DNA of 64,000 bases from Microbacterium enclense (GCF_001456955.1 NZ_KQ758467.1:654725-718724), one strand, 5' to 3'; shown: positions 16,191 to 25,374, counted from the first letter of the stretch. A program made the numbers and translations. The notes: generated from the letters alone by a model not told the origin.

Positions 16191-16784
16191 TCAGCGAAGC
16201 ATGTCGACGAGCGCGTCGACGGTGGCGCGCATGCGCTGTTCGCGCGCGGTCTCGGGCAGCAGGATGCCGATGGCCTGCATGCCGTTGACCGCGTGCAGGA
16301 TCGCGTCGCTCACGGCCTGCACGTCGAGTCCGTCGCGCACCTCGCCCTGGGCCTGCGCTTCGGCGACCATCTCGGCGAACGCCGCTTGCCACTCGCGCAT
16401 GAGCCCGCGGAACATCTCGGCCAGAGCCGGATCGGCGGCGGCGTACTCGAGGAAGGCGATGACGATCCGCGCCTCGAGCGAGCGTTCTTCATCGATCGGC
16501 GCCGCCTCGAGCAGGAAGGCCCGCAGGGCCGCGAGGCCGGTGTCGCCCGTGCGCGCGCGCCCCTGCTCGAAGCGCGCGGTCGTCGCCGCGAAGACGTGCG
16601 CGAAGGCCGCCGTCAGGATCGCGCTCTTGTCGGGGAAGTAGTGCGTGACGCTGCCGTTGGCCAGACCCAGCTCGCGTGCGAGCTCGCGCATCGTCGTGGC
16701 CTCGATACCGCGCTCGGCGATCAGGCGCCACGTCGCCTGCACGATCTCGTGTCGGCGGGCCTCGTGATCCACGCGTCGGGGCAC
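16191..16784 (-). CDS. TetR/AcrR-family transcriptional regulator
   Basis: A 197-residue protein with an N-terminal helix-turn-helix (about residues 10-55; TMRELARELGLANGSVTHYF) and a helical C-terminal ligand domain of the TetR_C_6/BetI-like kind. The start is a GTG at 16784 after AAAGGACG. It follows the amine oxidase gene in the same direction but a long hairpin (16856-16918) lies between them. Amine oxidase or the APC permease may be its targets; ligand unknown. Confidence 0.9.
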   Translation of the reverse strand: MPRRVDHEARRHEIVQATWRLIAERGIEATTMRELARELGLANGSVTHYFPDKSAILTAAFAHVFAATTARFEQGRARTGDTGLAALRAFLLEAAPIDEERSLEARIVIAFLEYAAADPALAEMFRGLMREWQAAFAEMVAEAQAQGEVRDGLDVQAVSDAILHAVNGMQAIGILLPETAREQRMRATVDALVDMLR

Positions 16785-16855
16785 TCGCGTCCTTTCGTCT
16801 CGGCGACCGTCCGACCTTACCCGGGCAGCGGCGCGGGCTCCGACGTGAACGCCGA

Positions 16856-16918
16856 CGCCGCGGCATCCGGAATCCGGAGCGCACCGCGCGGGTGCGGGCG
16901 GATCAGGATGCCGCGGCG
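16856..16918 (-). terminator. Hairpin between amine oxidase and TetR gene
   Basis: Perfect 13-bp inverted repeat, arms at 16856-16868 and 16906-16918, each containing GGCATCC or GGATGCC, around a 37-nt centre that itself has small hairpins. It lies just after the amine oxidase stop and probably ends or attenuates that transcript. Confidence 0.65.
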
Positions 16919-16934
16919 CGGCCCCGCGAGACGG

Positions 16935-18986
16935 TCAGTGCCCGCAGTGGCAGGCGTCGCCCCCGCCGCAGCAGGACCCGCCGCCCTCCGCGTGCGCCTG
17001 CGACGACTCGGGCAGGTCGAGCGCGGGATTGCGGTCGAGGAAGCCGTAGGGCTTGAGCCAGAATCCGGCGTAGTCGACCGGCATGATCGGCCAGTCCTCG
17101 GGGCGCGGCACGTGGGTGAGGCCGAACGTGTGCCACAGCACGAGGTCGGCGCCGTCGATGGAGCGGTCGTCGGCCGTGTAGGCGGGCAGGCCCGCCCCGC
17201 CGGCGTGCGCGTTCGGGAAGCGGCCGGCGGGCCAGCGTTCCTCGGGGTCGTAGGCGGTGCCCCACAGGTGCTTGGTGGCGAAGGCCGCGCGTGCGGCGAC
17301 CGTGGAAGCCGGGTCCGCCATCAGCAGAGCCGTCGGCTCCGGGATGAGGTGGTACGCCGTCGGCTTGCCGACGTGGTTGGTGCGCGTGGTCGACTGCACC
17401 TCCCACACGCGCGCGACCGAGGTGTCGGCCTCGCGCTGCGCCTCCTGCTCGGTGCGCAGCGGTGTGTGCGACCACGTGAAGGCGTTGCCGAAGGGGTTGT
17501 CCTCGCCCATCGGGATGCGCACGGCATCCACCTCGAACAACCGGTTCTCGTCGCCGTCGATCGCCATGTCGAGGCGCGCCGAGAACAGGTGCTGGTGCAC
17601 GGGCGCGAACACGCCGGGGGCGATCTCGGGCGCGTGGCGGTTGGTCGAGCCGGGCACGCCGCCGCCGACGAACACGATGCCGGTGGCCTTGGCCTCGACC
17701 TGGATCGACCCGTCGAGGTAGAAGTACCAGAAGAAGCCGTAGTCGTAGTTGCCGATCGTGGCGAAGTACGACACCACGAGACGTCGCGACCGCCGCACGT
17801 GCGAGCCGACCGGACCGGGCTCGGTGTGCTTCCAGAGCACGCCGTAGTCCTCCTCGTGCATGCAGACCGCGTTCGGGATGCGCATGGCGTGCCCGTGGTC
17901 GTCGGCGACGTGGCCGTCGAAGTAGTGGATGACGCCGAGGCAGTCGCATCCGAGTTCGAGGTGGTTGGCGTTCTTGCCGAGCAGGTACTCGCCGGCGTCG
18001 AAGTAGCTGATCCAGAACCGGGTGTTGCTCGTGTCGCCGTAGGGCACGACCATCTCGGGCACGCTCGCGCGCGAGAGCACCGGGCGGTCGTCGAAGCGCA
18101 CGTCGTGCAGCACGAGTCCCTCGCGGGCGTTGAAGTCGACGCGCAGCGTCCAGTTCTCCCACTGCACGTGCGAGCCCTCGACGTGGAAGCTCGGGCCCTC
18201 GGGCTGGGTGATCTCGATCGGCTTGAGCGTCGTGCGTGCGGGGCCGGTGGCCGCGGGGTCGTACCGCCCGCTGCCGGCGGGGACGGGCACGTCGCCCTCG
18301 TCTTCGATGCCGATCACGCGGTTCGCGGTGAGGTCGATGTGCACGATGAGCCCCTCGACGGGGTGCGCCCAGGCGATGTCGTCCTCGCTGTCGCGCAGGA
18401 ACGTCAGCGACCGGATGACGCGGCGCCCGACCTCGTTCTCGCGCCCGACGAAGCCGGGGGCCAGGGGCGAGCAGAACGCGAGGTCGATGCGGTCGGCGAG
18501 GCCGCGGCGCTGCATCGCGGCGCGCCACTGGGGCGAGGCCTTGGCCAGCTCGGCGGCGCGCTCGTACTCCTCGAAGAGGTACTGCGGCTGGCCGTAGGGC
18601 GAGGTGTCGGCGGGGTAGCTGCGGCTCTGCACCACCACGCCCGCGCTGATCGACACGATGGCCTCGGTCACCTCGCCGGTCGCGGTGTCGAGCAGGGTGA
18701 CGTCGGCGCGGCGGTCGATCGGGTCTCCCGGATGCCACGAGGCCACGGCCTTCTTGTCGGGCTCGGCGGGCAGCAGCATGGGCACGCGCACGCTCTCGCC
18801 GAGCAGCCCCGCGGCCACGAGGATGTCGCGCGTGCGCTCGATCTCCTCCGCGGCGAGGGGGTCGAGGGGGTGGACGGCGGGACCGGTGCCCGGGGCGCGT
18901 CCCCGCGGGACAGCGGCGTCCGCCGCGCGCTCGAGGTCGGGGTTCTCCATCGCCTGGTCGGGGACGGCGTGTGCGTGATCGTGCAT
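16935..18986 (-). CDS. tynA: Copper-containing primary-amine oxidase with Cys/His-rich tail
   Basis: A 683-residue copper/topaquinone amine oxidase that converts primary amines (for example tyramine or phenylethylamine) to aldehydes with release of ammonia and H2O2. The topaquinone precursor is Tyr414 in NYDY, the catalytic base Asp330 in SYFDAGEY, and the copper ligands His464 and His466 (VHQHLF) and His625 (THVPRPEDW). There is no signal peptide, so it is like the cytosolic Arthrobacter globiformis enzymes rather than periplasmic TynA. ATG at 18986 after GGAGG. The last 14 residues are unusual: glycines with Cys672, Cys673, Cys679, His680, Cys681 and His683, a possible metal site. Function fits a feeder step for the hpa operon. 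The substrate is not proven. Confidence 0.94.
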   Translation of the reverse strand: MHDHAHAVPDQAMENPDLERAADAAVPRGRAPGTGPAVHPLDPLAAEEIERTRDILVAAGLLGESVRVPMLLPAEPDKKAVASWHPGDPIDRRADVTLLDTATGEVTEAIVSISAGVVVQSRSYPADTSPYGQPQYLFEEYERAAELAKASPQWRAAMQRRGLADRIDLAFCSPLAPGFVGRENEVGRRVIRSLTFLRDSEDDIAWAHPVEGLIVHIDLTANRVIGIEDEGDVPVPAGSGRYDPAATGPARTTLKPIEITQPEGPSFHVEGSHVQWENWTLRVDFNAREGLVLHDVRFDDRPVLSRASVPEMVVPYGDTSNTRFWISYFDAGEYLLGKNANHLELGCDCLGVIHYFDGHVADDHGHAMRIPNAVCMHEEDYGVLWKHTEPGPVGSHVRRSRRLVVSYFATIGNYDYGFFWYFYLDGSIQVEAKATGIVFVGGGVPGSTNRHAPEIAPGVFAPVHQHLFSARLDMAIDGDENRLFEVDAVRIPMGEDNPFGNAFTWSHTPLRTEQEAQREADTSVARVWEVQSTTRTNHVGKPTAYHLIPEPTALLMADPASTVAARAAFATKHLWGTAYDPEERWPAGRFPNAHAGGAGLPAYTADDRSIDGADLVLWHTFGLTHVPRPEDWPIMPVDYAGFWLKPYGFLDRNPALDLPESSQAHAEGGGSCCGGGDACHCGH

Positions 18987-19116
18987 GGTGGGGCCTCCGG
19001 CATCCACTCTCACCCGGCCGTGTCCTCGCGCGTTGACTGCCCGCGCACACCGGATGTCAGCGCGCGCGGGCCCTCGCCTCGCGCGGGCCCTCGCCTCGCG
19101 CGGGCCCTCGCGTCAC

Positions 19117-19179
19117 GCGTGAGGGGTCGATCTTCGTCGCTTCGGGTCGTGCCAGGCGACAAGAATTGACCCCTCACGC
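19117..19179. repeat. 63-bp palindromic element, GCGTGAG family, copy 2
   Basis: Starts GCGTGAGGGG, ends CCCCTCACGC, with the inner GTCGC...GCGAC arms seen in the copy at 1867-1930. It sits between the IclR regulator and the amine oxidase. Left of it (19065-19112) CGCGGGCCCTCGCCT-like words are repeated. Confidence 0.85.
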
Positions 19180-19228
19180 GGGGAGGCGGGAGCCGGGACG
19201 CGCGTTGGGAGGCGGGAGCCGGGACGGG

Positions 19229-19933
19229 TCAGAGCGCCTGGCGGATCGCCGCCGCGGCGGCCGTCAGGCGGGCGGCGATGGCGGCATCGTCGGCATCCGC
19301 CGCGACGTGGACCGCCGCGATCGCCGCGGGCTCGCGCCCCTGCACGGCCAGCGGCACCGCCACCGCGCGCAGCGACGGCACCACCTCGTCGTGGCTGACC
19401 GCCCACCCGCGCTCCGCGGCATCCGCGACCTCGGCGGCGAGACGGGCGTCGACGTCGTCGGGCCAGCGCCGCGGCGGGAGCTGGGCGAGGATCGCGCGTC
19501 CGGGCGCGCCCCGGGTCACCGGATGCCGTGCCCCCGGCCGCTGCGCCACGGCGGTCACCGCGTGCCGCGGTTCGACGCTCGCGAGCGTCACGCATTCATC
19601 GTGGTCCAGCACGACGAGGAAGCACGTCATGCCCAGGTCGTTGGCTGCGGCCGTGAGCTCCGGCAGGGCCTCGGCCTGCAGGTCGGCGGCCACGCCCGCG
19701 GCCAGTGCGGCGAGGCCCGTTCCCAGGCGCACCGCGCCCGCGGCATCCCTCGTCACGAGCCCGTGGTCTTCGAGCGTGCGCAACAGCCGATAGGCGACCG
19801 ATCGATGCAGCTCGACACGAGCGGCGAGGTCGTCGATCGTCAGCGGCGCGCGGGCGTCAGCGAGTTCTTCGAGCAGACGGATGCCGCGGCTCAACGTCTG
19901 CGACGCGGGCGGCGCATCTTGCCGAGGGGGCAT
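19229..19933 (-). CDS. IclR-family transcriptional regulator
   Basis: A 234-residue regulator with an N-terminal winged helix (about residues 10-70; TIDDLAARVELHRSVAYRLL) and a C-terminal IclR effector domain, somewhat shorter than the usual 250-260. ATG at 19933; GAGAGG lies about 15 bases upstream. It is divergent from the aromatic monooxygenase at 20031 with two matching operator-like words between them (19951-19985), the classical layout of PobR/PcaU-type regulators of aromatic acid genes. The ligand is probably the monooxygenase substrate (inference). Confidence 0.9.
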   Translation of the reverse strand: MPPRQDAPPASQTLSRGIRLLEELADARAPLTIDDLAARVELHRSVAYRLLRTLEDHGLVTRDAAGAVRLGTGLAALAAGVAADLQAEALPELTAAANDLGMTCFLVVLDHDECVTLASVEPRHAVTAVAQRPGARHPVTRGAPGRAILAQLPPRRWPDDVDARLAAEVADAAERGWAVSHDEVVPSLRAVAVPLAVQGREPAAIAAVHVAADADDAAIAARLTAAAAAIRQAL

Positions 19934-19950
19934 GGGTCGGCTAACCTCTC

Positions 19951-19985
19951 GTTCGATAGCGGAACGGTGTGTTCGAATATAGAAC
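19951..19985. promoter_or_regulatory. Twin IclR-type operator
   Basis: Two direct copies of a 15-bp word with the form GTTCGA-N5-GAAC: GTTCGATAGCGGAAC at 19951-19965 and GTTCGAATATAGAAC at 19971-19985, so they start 20 bp apart (two helical turns). They resemble the known PcaR-type site GTTCGATAATCGCAC. They lie between the IclR gene and the monooxygenase gene. Confidence 0.6.
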
Positions 19986-20030
19986 ATGCCACCTTTCGCG
20001 GCAAGCCCGACATCGACGTCAGGAGAAACG

Positions 20031-21914
20031 ATGCAGTTCCATCACCACGGTTACGTCTCGGGTGACCCGCGCGTGCAGAACGCCGCCGGTACCGGGCTCG
20101 ACCGCCCGACCGAGCTGCCCGACGACGTCGACGTGCTCATCGTCGGGTCGGGCCCGGCGGGCATGCTGCTCGCCGCGCAGCTGTCGCAGTTCCCGCAGCT
20201 CACCACCCGTCTCATCGAGAAGCGCGACGGGCGCCTCGCGCTCGGTCAGGCCGACGGCATCCAGCCGCGCAGCGTCGAGACCTTCCAGGCGTTCGGCTTC
20301 GCCGACCGCATCACCGCCGAGGCCTACAACATCGGCTGGATGAACTTCTGGGCCCCCGACCCCGACGACCCGCAGCGCATCATCCGCACGGCCCGCACCG
20401 AGGACTACGGCTACAAGATCAGCGAGTTCCCGCACCTGATCGTGAACCAGGCGCGCGTGCTCGACTACTTCGCCGAGGCCGCCGCCCACGGACCCGCGCG
20501 CATCGCACCCGATTACGGGGTGGAGTTCGCGGGGCTCATCGTCGGCGCCGACGACGTCGAGGTGCGCGTGCGCACGGCGTCGGGGGAGCGCACGATCCGC
20601 GCGAAGTACGTGGTCGGCTGCGATGGTGCGCGCAGCGGTGTGCGCCAGGCGATCGGCCGTACGCACGTAGGGGCGGCCGCCCGCCACGCCTGGGGCGTGA
20701 TGGACGTGCTCGTCGAGACGGACTTCCCCGACTGGCGCATCAAGTGCGCGATCAATGCGGCGGCCGGCAACATCCTGCACATCCCGCGCGAGGGCGGGTA
20801 CCTCAGCCGCATGTACATCGACCTCGGCGAGGTGGCGGAGGACGACGACCACCGCGTGCGCCAGACCCCGATCGAGGAGGTGATCGCCCGGGCGAACGAG
20901 ATCCTGCACCCTTACACGATCGACGTGATGCAGGTCGCCTGGCACAGCGTCTACGAGGTGGGTCACCGGGTGACCGACCAGTTCGTCGACGACCTCGACC
21001 ACCCCCGCGTCTTCCTCACCGGAGATGCCTGCCACACCCACAGCGCCAAGGCGGGCCAGGGCATGAACGTCTCGATGCAGGACGGCTTCAACCTCGGCTG
21101 GAAGCTCGGGCACGTGCTCACCGGTCTCGCCCCCGCCGAACTGCTGCGCACCTACGACGCCGAGCGCCGCCCCGTCGCCCAGCAGCTCATCGATTTCGAC
21201 CGCGAGTGGTCGTCGCTGATGGCCCGCAAGCCCGGCGAGATCACCGACCCCGACGAGCTCGCGACCTATTATCTCGCCACCGCCGAGTTCCCCTCCGGTT
21301 TCGGCACGCATTACGCCCCGTCGCGGATCGTCGCGGCGGATGCGGCGCAGGAGCTGGCATCCGGATTCCCCGTCGGCAAGCGTTTCCAGAGCGTCGAGGT
21401 CGTGCGGGTGTGCGACGGCAACCCCGTGCACCTCGGTCACCACGCGCGCGCGGACGGGCGCTGGCGGATCTACGCCTTCGCGGATGCCGCGGGCTCGGCG
21501 CTGGCGGCGTGGGCGTCGCAAGCGCACGCGATCGTCGAGCGATTCACCCCCGCCGGTGCCGACCTCGACGCGGTCTTCGACGTCAAGGCGATCTACCCGG
21601 GGCGCTGGGAGGACGTCGTCGACGTGCCGTCGCTGTTCCGCCCCCGCTCGGGACCGCTCGGCCTGACCGACCTCGAGAAGGTGTTCGCCGCCGCGCCGTC
21701 GGCGTGGACCCGCAGCGACATCTTCGCCGAGCGCGGTATCGGCGCGGAGGGGGCCGTGGTGATCGTGCGCCCCGACCAGTACGTCGCCCACGTGCTGCCG
21801 CTGACCGATCCGGCCGGCCTCGAGCGGTTCCTCGCCGCGACGGTGACGCCGCACGCGGGATCCGCCGAGCCGGCGGCTGCGCGCGTCGCGGCCGACTCCG
21901 TCCCCTCGCGATAA
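20031..21914 (+). CDS. mobA: FAD-dependent aromatic monooxygenase, 3-hydroxybenzoate 4-monooxygenase-like
   Basis: A 627-residue class A flavoprotein hydroxylase of the phenol 2-monooxygenase/MobA branch. FAD-binding motifs are VGSGPAG (dinucleotide fold, about residue 38), VGCDGARSGVR (DG motif) and GDACHTHSAKAGQGMN (GD motif); the C-terminal thioredoxin-like domain of this branch follows. The start MQFHHHGY and the length closely match 3-hydroxybenzoate 4-hydroxylase, which makes protocatechuate with NADPH and O2. A different hydroxybenzoate-like or phenol substrate remains possible. ATG at 20031 after AGGAG. Its regulator is probably the divergent IclR protein. The stop codon forms part of a palindromic element that, together with the last seven codons, is duplicated downstream. 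Confidence 0.85.
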   Translation: MQFHHHGYVSGDPRVQNAAGTGLDRPTELPDDVDVLIVGSGPAGMLLAAQLSQFPQLTTRLIEKRDGRLALGQADGIQPRSVETFQAFGFADRITAEAYNIGWMNFWAPDPDDPQRIIRTARTEDYGYKISEFPHLIVNQARVLDYFAEAAAHGPARIAPDYGVEFAGLIVGADDVEVRVRTASGERTIRAKYVVGCDGARSGVRQAIGRTHVGAAARHAWGVMDVLVETDFPDWRIKCAINAAAGNILHIPREGGYLSRMYIDLGEVAEDDDHRVRQTPIEEVIARANEILHPYTIDVMQVAWHSVYEVGHRVTDQFVDDLDHPRVFLTGDACHTHSAKAGQGMNVSMQDGFNLGWKLGHVLTGLAPAELLRTYDAERRPVAQQLIDFDREWSSLMARKPGEITDPDELATYYLATAEFPSGFGTHYAPSRIVAADAAQELASGFPVGKRFQSVEVVRVCDGNPVHLGHHARADGRWRIYAFADAAGSALAAWASQAHAIVERFTPAGADLDAVFDVKAIYPGRWEDVVDVPSLFRPRSGPLGLTDLEKVFAAAPSAWTRSDIFAERGIGAEGAVVIVRPDQYVAHVLPLTDPAGLERFLAATVTPHAGSAEPAAARVAADSVPSR

Positions 21915-22142
21915 ACGCTTCCACGAGTGAGAAACGCCGGCACGCGCCGTGTCTCGCTCGGAAGGGCGTTTATCGGGCGGCGGAGAGGGGCCTGGCCCCG
22001 GCTCCGGGTCCAACGCTGCGGCCGGCTCTGTCCCCTCGCGATAAACGCTTCCACGAGTGAGAAACGCCGGCACGCGCCGTGTCTCGCTCGAAAGGGCGTT
22101 TATCGGGCGGCGGAGAGGGGCCTGGCCCCGGCGCTGCCCCCG
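21891..22142. repeat. Tandem 130-bp duplication carrying the 3' end of mobA and a 67-bp palindrome
   Basis: The segment 21891-22012 is repeated almost exactly at 22021-22142 (period 130 bp). Each unit holds the last codons of mobA with the TAA stop, then a 67-bp palindrome (21909-21975 and 22039-22105) with outer arms CGATAAACGC/GCGTTTATCG and inner arms CGAGTGAGA/TCTCGCTCG, then a GGGGCC-T-GGCCCC hairpin. The rest of the 395-bp gap up to gabD has CGGCTCCGGCGCTGCC-like low-complexity text. The hairpins probably end the mobA transcript. Confidence 0.9.
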
Positions 22143-22309
22143 GCTCCGGCGCTGCCCTCGGCTCCGGCTCGGGCCAGCCCCGGCACGAGCACCGCCGCGC
22201 TGGCCGCTACGGCGATCGCGCTGGCCGGCTTGTACGCAACGTATATCGGCGCACGCCCGTGTGCTGAGAAGAATGGGCGAGGAACCCCCGCCCCGATCCA
22301 GGAGAACCC

Positions 22310-23782
22310 ATGACTGATTCGCGCGAGAGCGAGCTGCTGGCATCCGTCCCCACCGGCCTGCTGATCAACGGCGAGTGGCGCGCGGCCGGCGGCGGCAAGA
22401 CGGTCGCCGTCAACGACCCCGCCACCGGCGACGTGCTCCTCGAGATCGCCGACGCCACTGTCGACGACGGCGTCGCCGCCATGGATGCCGCGGCCGACGC
22501 GTTCCCGTCGTGGGCGGCGACCCCGTCACGGGAGCGCGCCGAGATCCTCCGCCGTGCGTTCGATCTGCTGCAGGAGCGCAAGGAAGACGTCGCGCTGCTG
22601 ATGACCCTCGAGATGGGCAAGCCCCTCGCCGAGGCGCGCGGCGAGGTCGGGTACGGCGGGGAGTTCCTGCGCTGGTTCAGCGAGGTCACCGCCCACACCC
22701 AGGGCCGCTACGGCGCGAACCCCGAGGGCACCGGCCGCATGATCGTCTCGCAGCACCCGGTCGGACCGTGCTACCTCATCACGCCGTGGAACTTCCCCCT
22801 GGCGATGGCCACCCGCAAGATCGCGCCCGCGCTCGCCGCCGGCTGCACGGTCGTGATCAAGCCCGCGACCCTCACCCCGCTGACGACGCTGTTCTTCGCG
22901 CAGATCCTGCAAGAGGCCGGCGTGCCCGCGGGCGTCGTCAACGTCGTGACCACCACGAACACCGGCCCGGTCTCGGAGCGCATCATCTCCGACCCGCGCC
23001 TGCGCAAGCTCTCGTTCACCGGCTCGACCCCCGTGGGCGTGAAGCTGCTGCAGCAGGCGGCACCCGGCGTGTTGCGCACCTCGATGGAGCTCGGTGGCAA
23101 CGCGCCCTTCGTCGTGTTCGACGACGCCGACCTCGACAAGGCGGTCGAGGGCGCGATGCTGGCGAAGTTCCGCAACATCGGCCAGGCCTGCACCGCCGCC
23201 AACCGCTTCATCGTGCAGCGCGGCGTGGTCGAGGAGTTCACCCGCCGCGTCACCGAACGCGTGCAGGCAATGAAGATCGGCCGCGGCACCGAAGAGGGCG
23301 TGCAGATCGGCCCGCTCATCGACGACCGCGCCGTCGACAAGGCCAAGACCCTCGTGGGGGATGCCGTCGAGCGCGGTGCGACCGTCACCATCGGCGGGTC
23401 GCCCGTGGAGGGTCCGGGAACGTTCTTCGAGCCGACCGTCGTGTCGGACGTGCAGCCGGGGAGCGACATCCTCCGCGAGGAGATCTTCGGACCGGTGCTC
23501 GCCGTCATCCCGTTCGACGACGAGGACGACGCCGTGCGCCTCGCCAACGACACCGAGTACGGCCTCGTCTCGTACGTCTTCACCGAGTCGCTCGCGCGCG
23601 GTCAGCGCATGATCGACAAGCTCGAGACCGGGATGATGGGGCTCAACGTCGGTGTCGTCTCGAACGCCGCGGCGCCTTTCGGTGGCTGGAAGCAGTCGGG
23701 CCTGGGCCGCGAGGGCGGCGACGAGGGCATCCACGAGTACCTGCAGACGAAGTACACGCTGACGGCCAACCCCTACGCCTGA
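22310..23782 (+). CDS. gabD: NAD(P)-dependent succinate-semialdehyde dehydrogenase-type enzyme
   Basis: A 490-residue aldehyde dehydrogenase of the GabD class, with Glu260 (MELGGNAPF) and Cys294 ([11 protein letters not shown]) as catalytic residues, plus ITPWNFP and [15 protein letters not shown], which are typical of succinate-semialdehyde dehydrogenases. ATG at 22310 after CCAGGAG. Succinate semialdehyde is a product of HpaI, so the enzyme could link the hpa pathway to the TCA cycle; it could equally serve GABA breakdown. Transcribed alone and closed by a perfect 17-bp hairpin. Confidence 0.88.
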   Translation: MTDSRESELLASVPTGLLINGEWRAAGGGKTVAVNDPATGDVLLEIADATVDDGVAAMDAAADAFPSWAATPSRERAEILRRAFDLLQERKEDVALLMTLEMGKPLAEARGEVGYGGEFLRWFSEVTAHTQGRYGANPEGTGRMIVSQHPVGPCYLITPWNFPLAMATRKIAPALAAGCTVVIKPATLTPLTTLFFAQILQEAGVPAGVVNVVTTTNTGPVSERIISDPRLRKLSFTGSTPVGVKLLQQAAPGVLRTSMELGGNAPFVVFDDADLDKAVEGAMLAKFRNIGQACTAANRFIVQRGVVEEFTRRVTERVQAMKIGRGTEEGVQIGPLIDDRAVDKAKTLVGDAVERGATVTIGGSPVEGPGTFFEPTVVSDVQPGSDILREEIFGPVLAVIPFDDEDDAVRLANDTEYGLVSYVFTESLARGQRMIDKLETGMMGLNVGVVSNAAAPFGGWKQSGLGREGGDEGIHEYLQTKYTLTANPYA

Positions 23783-23787
23783 ATCAC

Positions 23788-23836
23788 CGGATGCCACGGC
23801 CCCGCGCCTTCTCGAGCGTCGGGGCCGTGGCATCCG
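23788..23836. terminator. Strong (bidirectional) terminator between gabD and ramB
   Basis: Perfect 17-bp inverted repeat, arms 23788-23804 and 23820-23836, 15-nt loop. The stem is CGGATGCCACGGCCCCG and its complement. It lies between convergent genes and could serve both. Confidence 0.9.
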
Positions 23837-23854
23837 TCGTCCCATCCGCTCTCC

Positions 23855-23918
23855 GCGTGAGTCGCCGAGCTTTGTCGCTTGCGAGCCTCCCGAAGCGACA
23901 AATCTTGGCGCCTCGCGC
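23855..23918. repeat. 64-bp palindromic element, GCGTGAG family, copy 3
   Basis: Starts GCGTGAGTCGCC, has TTTGTCGC...GCGACAAA inner arms and ends CCTCGCGC. It sits 18 bp after the terminator and 16 bp before the end of the convergent ramB gene. Confidence 0.85.
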
Positions 23919-23934
23919 GTGCGATGCCCGGCAC

Positions 23935-25374
23935 TCAGCCGTCCGCGTGCCGGTCCAAGAAGGCGAACACCTCGGCGTCGTCGACACCGGGGAACATGCC
24001 ACGCGGGAGCGGCGAGAACATGTGCCGGTGCACGCGGGCGCTCGGCCAGGCTTTCCCCTTCCAGCGTTCGGCGGCCTCGGTGTCGGGGCGGCGGCAGCAC
24101 GACTCGTCGGGGCAGTGCGACACCCCGCGCTTCGTCGTCTCGCGTCCGCGGAACCATCGCGCGTCGTCGAAGGGCACCCCGACGGTGATCGAGAAGTCGC
24201 CGTCGCTGGTCGTGCCGGTCTGCGTCGAGCACCAGAAGGTGCCGGTGGGGGTGTCGGTGTACTGGTAGTGCTCGGTGGTGCGGTTGTGCTCGGCGAACGC
24301 CGACCGCGCCGAGAACTTCTTGCAGACCACCTGTCCCTCGACCGATCCGGTGACATCGGTCGGCAGGGGGAGTCCGTCGTTCTCGTAGACGCGGGAGATC
24401 GCGCCGTCGCCGTCGACGCGCAGGAAGTGCAGATGGATGCCGAGGTGCGTCGTCATGAGGTTGGTCATGCGCATGGCCGCCGCCTCGTGCGTCACCCCGA
24501 AGGCGTCGCGGAAGTCCTCGACGGCGAGGTTGCGGTCCTTCTTTGCCTGCGTGAGGAAGGCGACCGAGCTCGTCTCGGGCATGAGGCAGCACGCGGCGTA
24601 ATAGTTGATCTCGAGGCGCTGCTGCAAGAAGTCGGCGTAGTCGGTGGGCGGGCGATGCCCGAGCAGACGGTGCGCCATGGCCTGCAGGGCCATCGAGCGC
24701 AGGCCGTGCCCGCCGGGGATGGAGGCAGGGGGGAGATAGATGCGGCCGTTCTCGATGTCGGTGACCGAGCGGGCCGAATGCGGCAGGTCGCTGACGTAGA
24801 TCAGTTCGAAGCCGAGCTGCTCCGCCATGATGCTGACCGTGCGGTGCGTGAGGGCGCCGGTCGCATGCCCGGCCGCCTTGAGCTGCTTCTCGGCGAGGCG
24901 TTCGATCTCGGGCAGGTGGTTCGACATGTCCCGCATCCTCAGACGCAACTCGGTGTTGGCGCGGCGGGCCTCCTCCGGGCTCGCGATGGTCTCGCGCTCG
25001 CGGCGCTGGAGTTCGCGGTGCAGTCCGAGCACGGCTTCGATCGTGTCGTCGCTCGTGCCCTTCGTGACCTTGACGGGAGGGATGCCGAGCTGCCGGAAGA
25101 ACGGGCTGGTCTGCGCCCGGTCGAGTTCGATCTCGAGGGCCGCCCGTCGGTTGGGCGGTTCGGTCGACAGCAGCTCGGCGACCTCCGTCTCGGTCGCCCG
25201 GGCGATCTCCTGCAGGAGCGACAGCTTGGGTTCGCGCTTGCCGTTCTCGATGAGGCTCAGCTGACTGCCCGCCACTCCCACCAGTGCGCCCAGTTCGTCG
25301 AGCGTCAGACCTCGGGCGAGGCGATGATGCCGGATGCGATGGCCCAGGGTGGTGAGTTCGAAGGTCGACGCCAT
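23935..25374 (-). CDS. ramB: RamB-like XRE-family regulator of acetate/short-chain acyl metabolism
   Basis: A 479-residue regulator with an N-terminal XRE helix-turn-helix (about residues 8-65; [25 protein letters not shown]), an IrrE/peptidase-like central domain and the Cys-rich C-terminal domain of the ScfR/RamB family (YENDGLPLP ... CCRRPDTE). RamB of Corynebacterium controls acetate activation and glyoxylate-cycle genes. Here it stands divergent from pckG, suggesting control of gluconeogenesis (inference). The ATG at 25374 directly follows AAGGA with no spacing, so initiation may be leaderless or use a different mode; the HTH begins so near the start that a later start is unlikely. Confidence 0.88.
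   Translation of the reverse strand: MASTFELTTLGHRIRHHRLARGLTLDELGALVGVAGSQLSLIENGKREPKLSLLQEIARATETEVAELLSTEPPNRRAALEIELDRAQTSPFFRQLGIPPVKVTKGTSDDTIEAVLGLHRELQRRERETIASPEEARRANTELRLRMRDMSNHLPEIERLAEKQLKAAGHATGALTHRTVSIMAEQLGFELIYVSDLPHSARSVTDIENGRIYLPPASIPGGHGLRSMALQAMAHRLLGHRPPTDYADFLQQRLEINYYAACCLMPETSSVAFLTQAKKDRNLAVEDFRDAFGVTHEAAAMRMTNLMTTHLGIHLHFLRVDGDGAISRVYENDGLPLPTDVTGSVEGQVVCKKFSARSAFAEHNRTTEHYQYTDTPTGTFWCSTQTGTTSDGDFSITVGVPFDDARWFRGRETTKRGVSHCPDESCCRRPDTEAAERWKGKAWPSARVHRHMFSPLPRGMFPGVDDAEVFAFLDRHADG

Noticed and set aside
15801..19169. Long plus-strand open frame (over 1100 codons) opposite the AraC, TetR and amine oxidase genes
   Set aside because: Its translation is Arg/Ala/Gly/Val-rich without any domain, while the minus strand carries complete protein families with catalytic residues.
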